DNA of 12,531 nucleotides from an uncultured Peptococcaceae bacterium (GTDB lineage Bacteria; Bacillota; Peptococcia; Peptococcales; Peptococcaceae). Below are positions 11,491 to 12,531 of the stretch, piece by piece. Within the stretch, counting starts at the first letter, position 1, and each line of letters opens with the position of its first letter. Made by a program: the position numbers and the translations under genes. The notes beneath the pieces are model-generated. The model was given only the letters and a program-made list of their open reading frames with translations, did not search any database and had not been told where the DNA came from. Location: contig CAUDRX010000058.1 of the NCBI GenBank assembly GCA_958451915.1, positions 1 to 12,531 of the forward strand. Direction: 5' to 3'.

Positions 11491-12162
11491 TCACTCCTTA
11501 TCAAAGATATCGGTATACTTGGTGAACAACTTACCGTTATGGAAGTAGGTATTGTAATCGCACTGTTCAATGTACCACCAGCGCTTTTGATGACCAGCCA
11601 GTAGGAAGTCGTGCAGATGGTAAGTTTCTTTGTAGTGCTCGTCCACACGCTGCCGGAACGAAAGCTCGTCGATCTCGTTAGACGTCTCAACAAAGTCGGC
11701 AATCTTACTGATTTCCTCTTCATCCATCATGTCATCCACAACAAAGACAACGCGAACGATTTCATTGCCTCGACGGCAAATCTTATCAAGATCATCCAGT
11801 CCGTGAACATGGTAGACAACACGGTCGAACTTATCAAACGGAAACAACATAACCTCGTGATTGTTTTCTGCATCAAAGTAACTGGTATGCAGTTCGGTCT
11901 TGCGCCAAGAGCGTTGGCACATCTCGAAAAAGCCAAGCCACCATGCCTGATGCTCCCACCAGTGAAAAAGAGGATCGCCGCCACCAGACACAGATACCCA
12001 GTTGCAATCGTTGCATTCATTATGAAGAACTTGCCACAGCGGAGCGTAAGAAGAATACTCCCCTGTCGGTGTCATCTTAAGCTTGTTATTTCGGACGATA
12101 CACTCAGGGCAGCTGTAGTGGCACCCGAAGTTCGTGATAATACTGAGATATTTATCAGCCAT
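11491..12162 (-). CDS. Short radical SAM enzyme
   Basis: A 223-aa radical SAM protein. The [4Fe-4S] motif C-x3-C-x2-C is CHYSCPEC (Cys14, Cys18, Cys21), right at the N-terminus after the first strand (YLSIITNFG), and SVSGGGDPLF (57-66) is the SAM-binding GGE-type motif. Two more cysteines lie at 50 and 53 (NECNDCNW). The C-terminal part is diverged, Trp- and Tyr-rich, and without a SPASM cluster. Family members make a 5'-deoxyadenosyl radical; the substrate here is unknown. Short enzymes of this kind in phages include QueE-like and NrdG-like proteins, but neither could be assigned. The ATG follows AAGGAG. It lies between two small genes beside the tRNA island, so RNA or nucleotide modification is a reasonable guess, no more. 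Confidence 0.92.
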   Translation of the reverse strand: MADKYLSIITNFGCHYSCPECIVRNNKLKMTPTGEYSSYAPLWQVLHNECNDCNWVSVSGGGDPLFHWWEHQAWWLGFFEMCQRSWRKTELHTSYFDAENNHEVMLFPFDKFDRVVYHVHGLDDLDKICRRGNEIVRVVFVVDDMMDEEEISKIADFVETSNEIDELSFRQRVDEHYKETYHLHDFLLAGHQKRWWYIEQCDYNTYFHNGKLFTKYTDIFDKE

Positions 12163-12168
12163 TTTGAT

Positions 12169-12423
12169 TTACTCCTTGTTAATAGTAAGCTGAATAGACC
12201 AATAATCTCTATCATTTCCAGTGTAAATCAAAGAGTCCAAAACTTCTGAGTGCTGATCGCACTCGTGATAAATTTCTGGACCATGGCTCTGAAGCCATCC
12301 AGACTCCACTCCGAACTTTTTAACGATTTCTCCTTCATCAATGACTGCGATGCTATCGGAAGCCTTATTTTTCGCTTTTTCGATCATCCATTCAACGATT
12401 TCTTTGATATTCAGATTTGCCAT
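12169..12423 (-). CDS. Hypothetical protein, 84 aa
   Basis: A small acidic protein: helix NIKEIVEWMIEKAKNKASDS, then IVKKFGVESGWLQ and a C-terminal beta-rich part YTGNDRDYWSIQLTINKE. The early helix plus a 'D-E-G-E-I-V-K-K-F' stretch could be a small winged-helix-like fold, but this is weak. The ATG follows GAAGG. Its stop codon lies 6 nt before the radical SAM start and overlaps that gene's AAGGAG, so it is the first gene of that three-gene operon. Confidence 0.8.
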   Translation of the reverse strand: MANLNIKEIVEWMIEKAKNKASDSIAVIDEGEIVKKFGVESGWLQSHGPEIYHECDQHSEVLDSLIYTGNDRDYWSIQLTINKE

Positions 12424-12456
12424 GATTCATACCTTCTTTCAAAATGTTACTAAAAA

Positions 12457-12531
12457 TGGTGCCGGTAGCAGGACTCGAACCCGCGCCTCTGTCTTATCTG
12501 GACCAAGGGGTATAAACCCAGTGCTCTAGCC
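12457..12531 (-). tRNA. Partial tRNA with abnormal anticodon region
   Basis: The 3' part is clear: T-arm GCGGG TTCGAGT CCTGC, acceptor strand TACCGGC, A and encoded CCA. The 5' acceptor lies outside the window. After the D-stem end GAGC, a CTGG is followed by 16 nt and CCAG, inside which GGGT/ACCC can form a nested hairpin; then comes a 13-nt variable stretch. A loop CAGATAA between CCTTGGTC and GACAGAGG can also form, similar to the Ile(GAT) loop but with A at position 33. The anticodon cannot be assigned. Confidence 0.7.

Overview
The window looks like part of a mobile element, most likely a large phage or phage-plasmid of a gut-type Firmicute (Clostridia/Oscillospiraceae-like). The grounds are AAGGAG-type ribosome binding sites, mid GC content, tRNAs with encoded CCA ends, several small protein types that recur in Firmicute phages, and every supported gene lying on the minus strand. 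No structural phage gene, plasmid replication gene or host gene is visible, so phage versus plasmid stays open. Coordinates below are plus-strand; transcription runs from high to low numbers.

Layout in order of transcription. (1) 12531-11177: a cut-off tRNA with an abnormal anticodon region, a small acidic protein, a short radical SAM enzyme and a translationally coupled small protein. (2) 11137-9952: an RNA island with three leucine tRNAs (TAG, TAA, CAA) and one glycine tRNA (TCC). Among them are a Phe-type tRNA lacking 4 nt in its anticodon arm, a 59-nt mini tRNA-like RNA, a 277-nt RNA closed by a perfect acceptor stem with tRNA-like T-arm and CCA, and hairpins filling the spacers. (3) 9908-8855: four small genes, including a two-helix membrane protein. 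(4) 8799-4662: a five-gene cassette that I read as a complete ubiquitin-like conjugation system. It has an abundant-looking 143-aa protein of unknown role, a beta-grasp Ubl-like protein, a 491-aa protein with an E2-like C-terminal domain (candidate catalytic Cys410), a JAMM peptidase and a ThiF/E1-like adenylyltransferase. The order resembles the PRTRC cassettes of plasmids. (5) 4661-2459: a retron/group-II-style reverse transcriptase and a 115-aa protein, bracketed by two structured noncoding segments that share the same 11-nt start and 9-nt end. (6) 2458-1: a cluster of small paralogous proteins interrupted by a tyrosine recombinase and a Cys/His-rich small protein.

Main points. The Ubl-E1-E2-JAMM cassette is next to a reverse transcriptase with paired structured RNAs. 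Six small proteins share a C-terminal tail of the form C-x-C-(E/D)-S-L-L (one cut before the leucines, one diverged), conserved in protein but not in codons. The tRNA island contains several tRNA-like molecules that keep the acceptor end but have altered or missing anticodon arms. Joint function of these parts is inference. RNA structures were found by reading complementarity, not by folding software.
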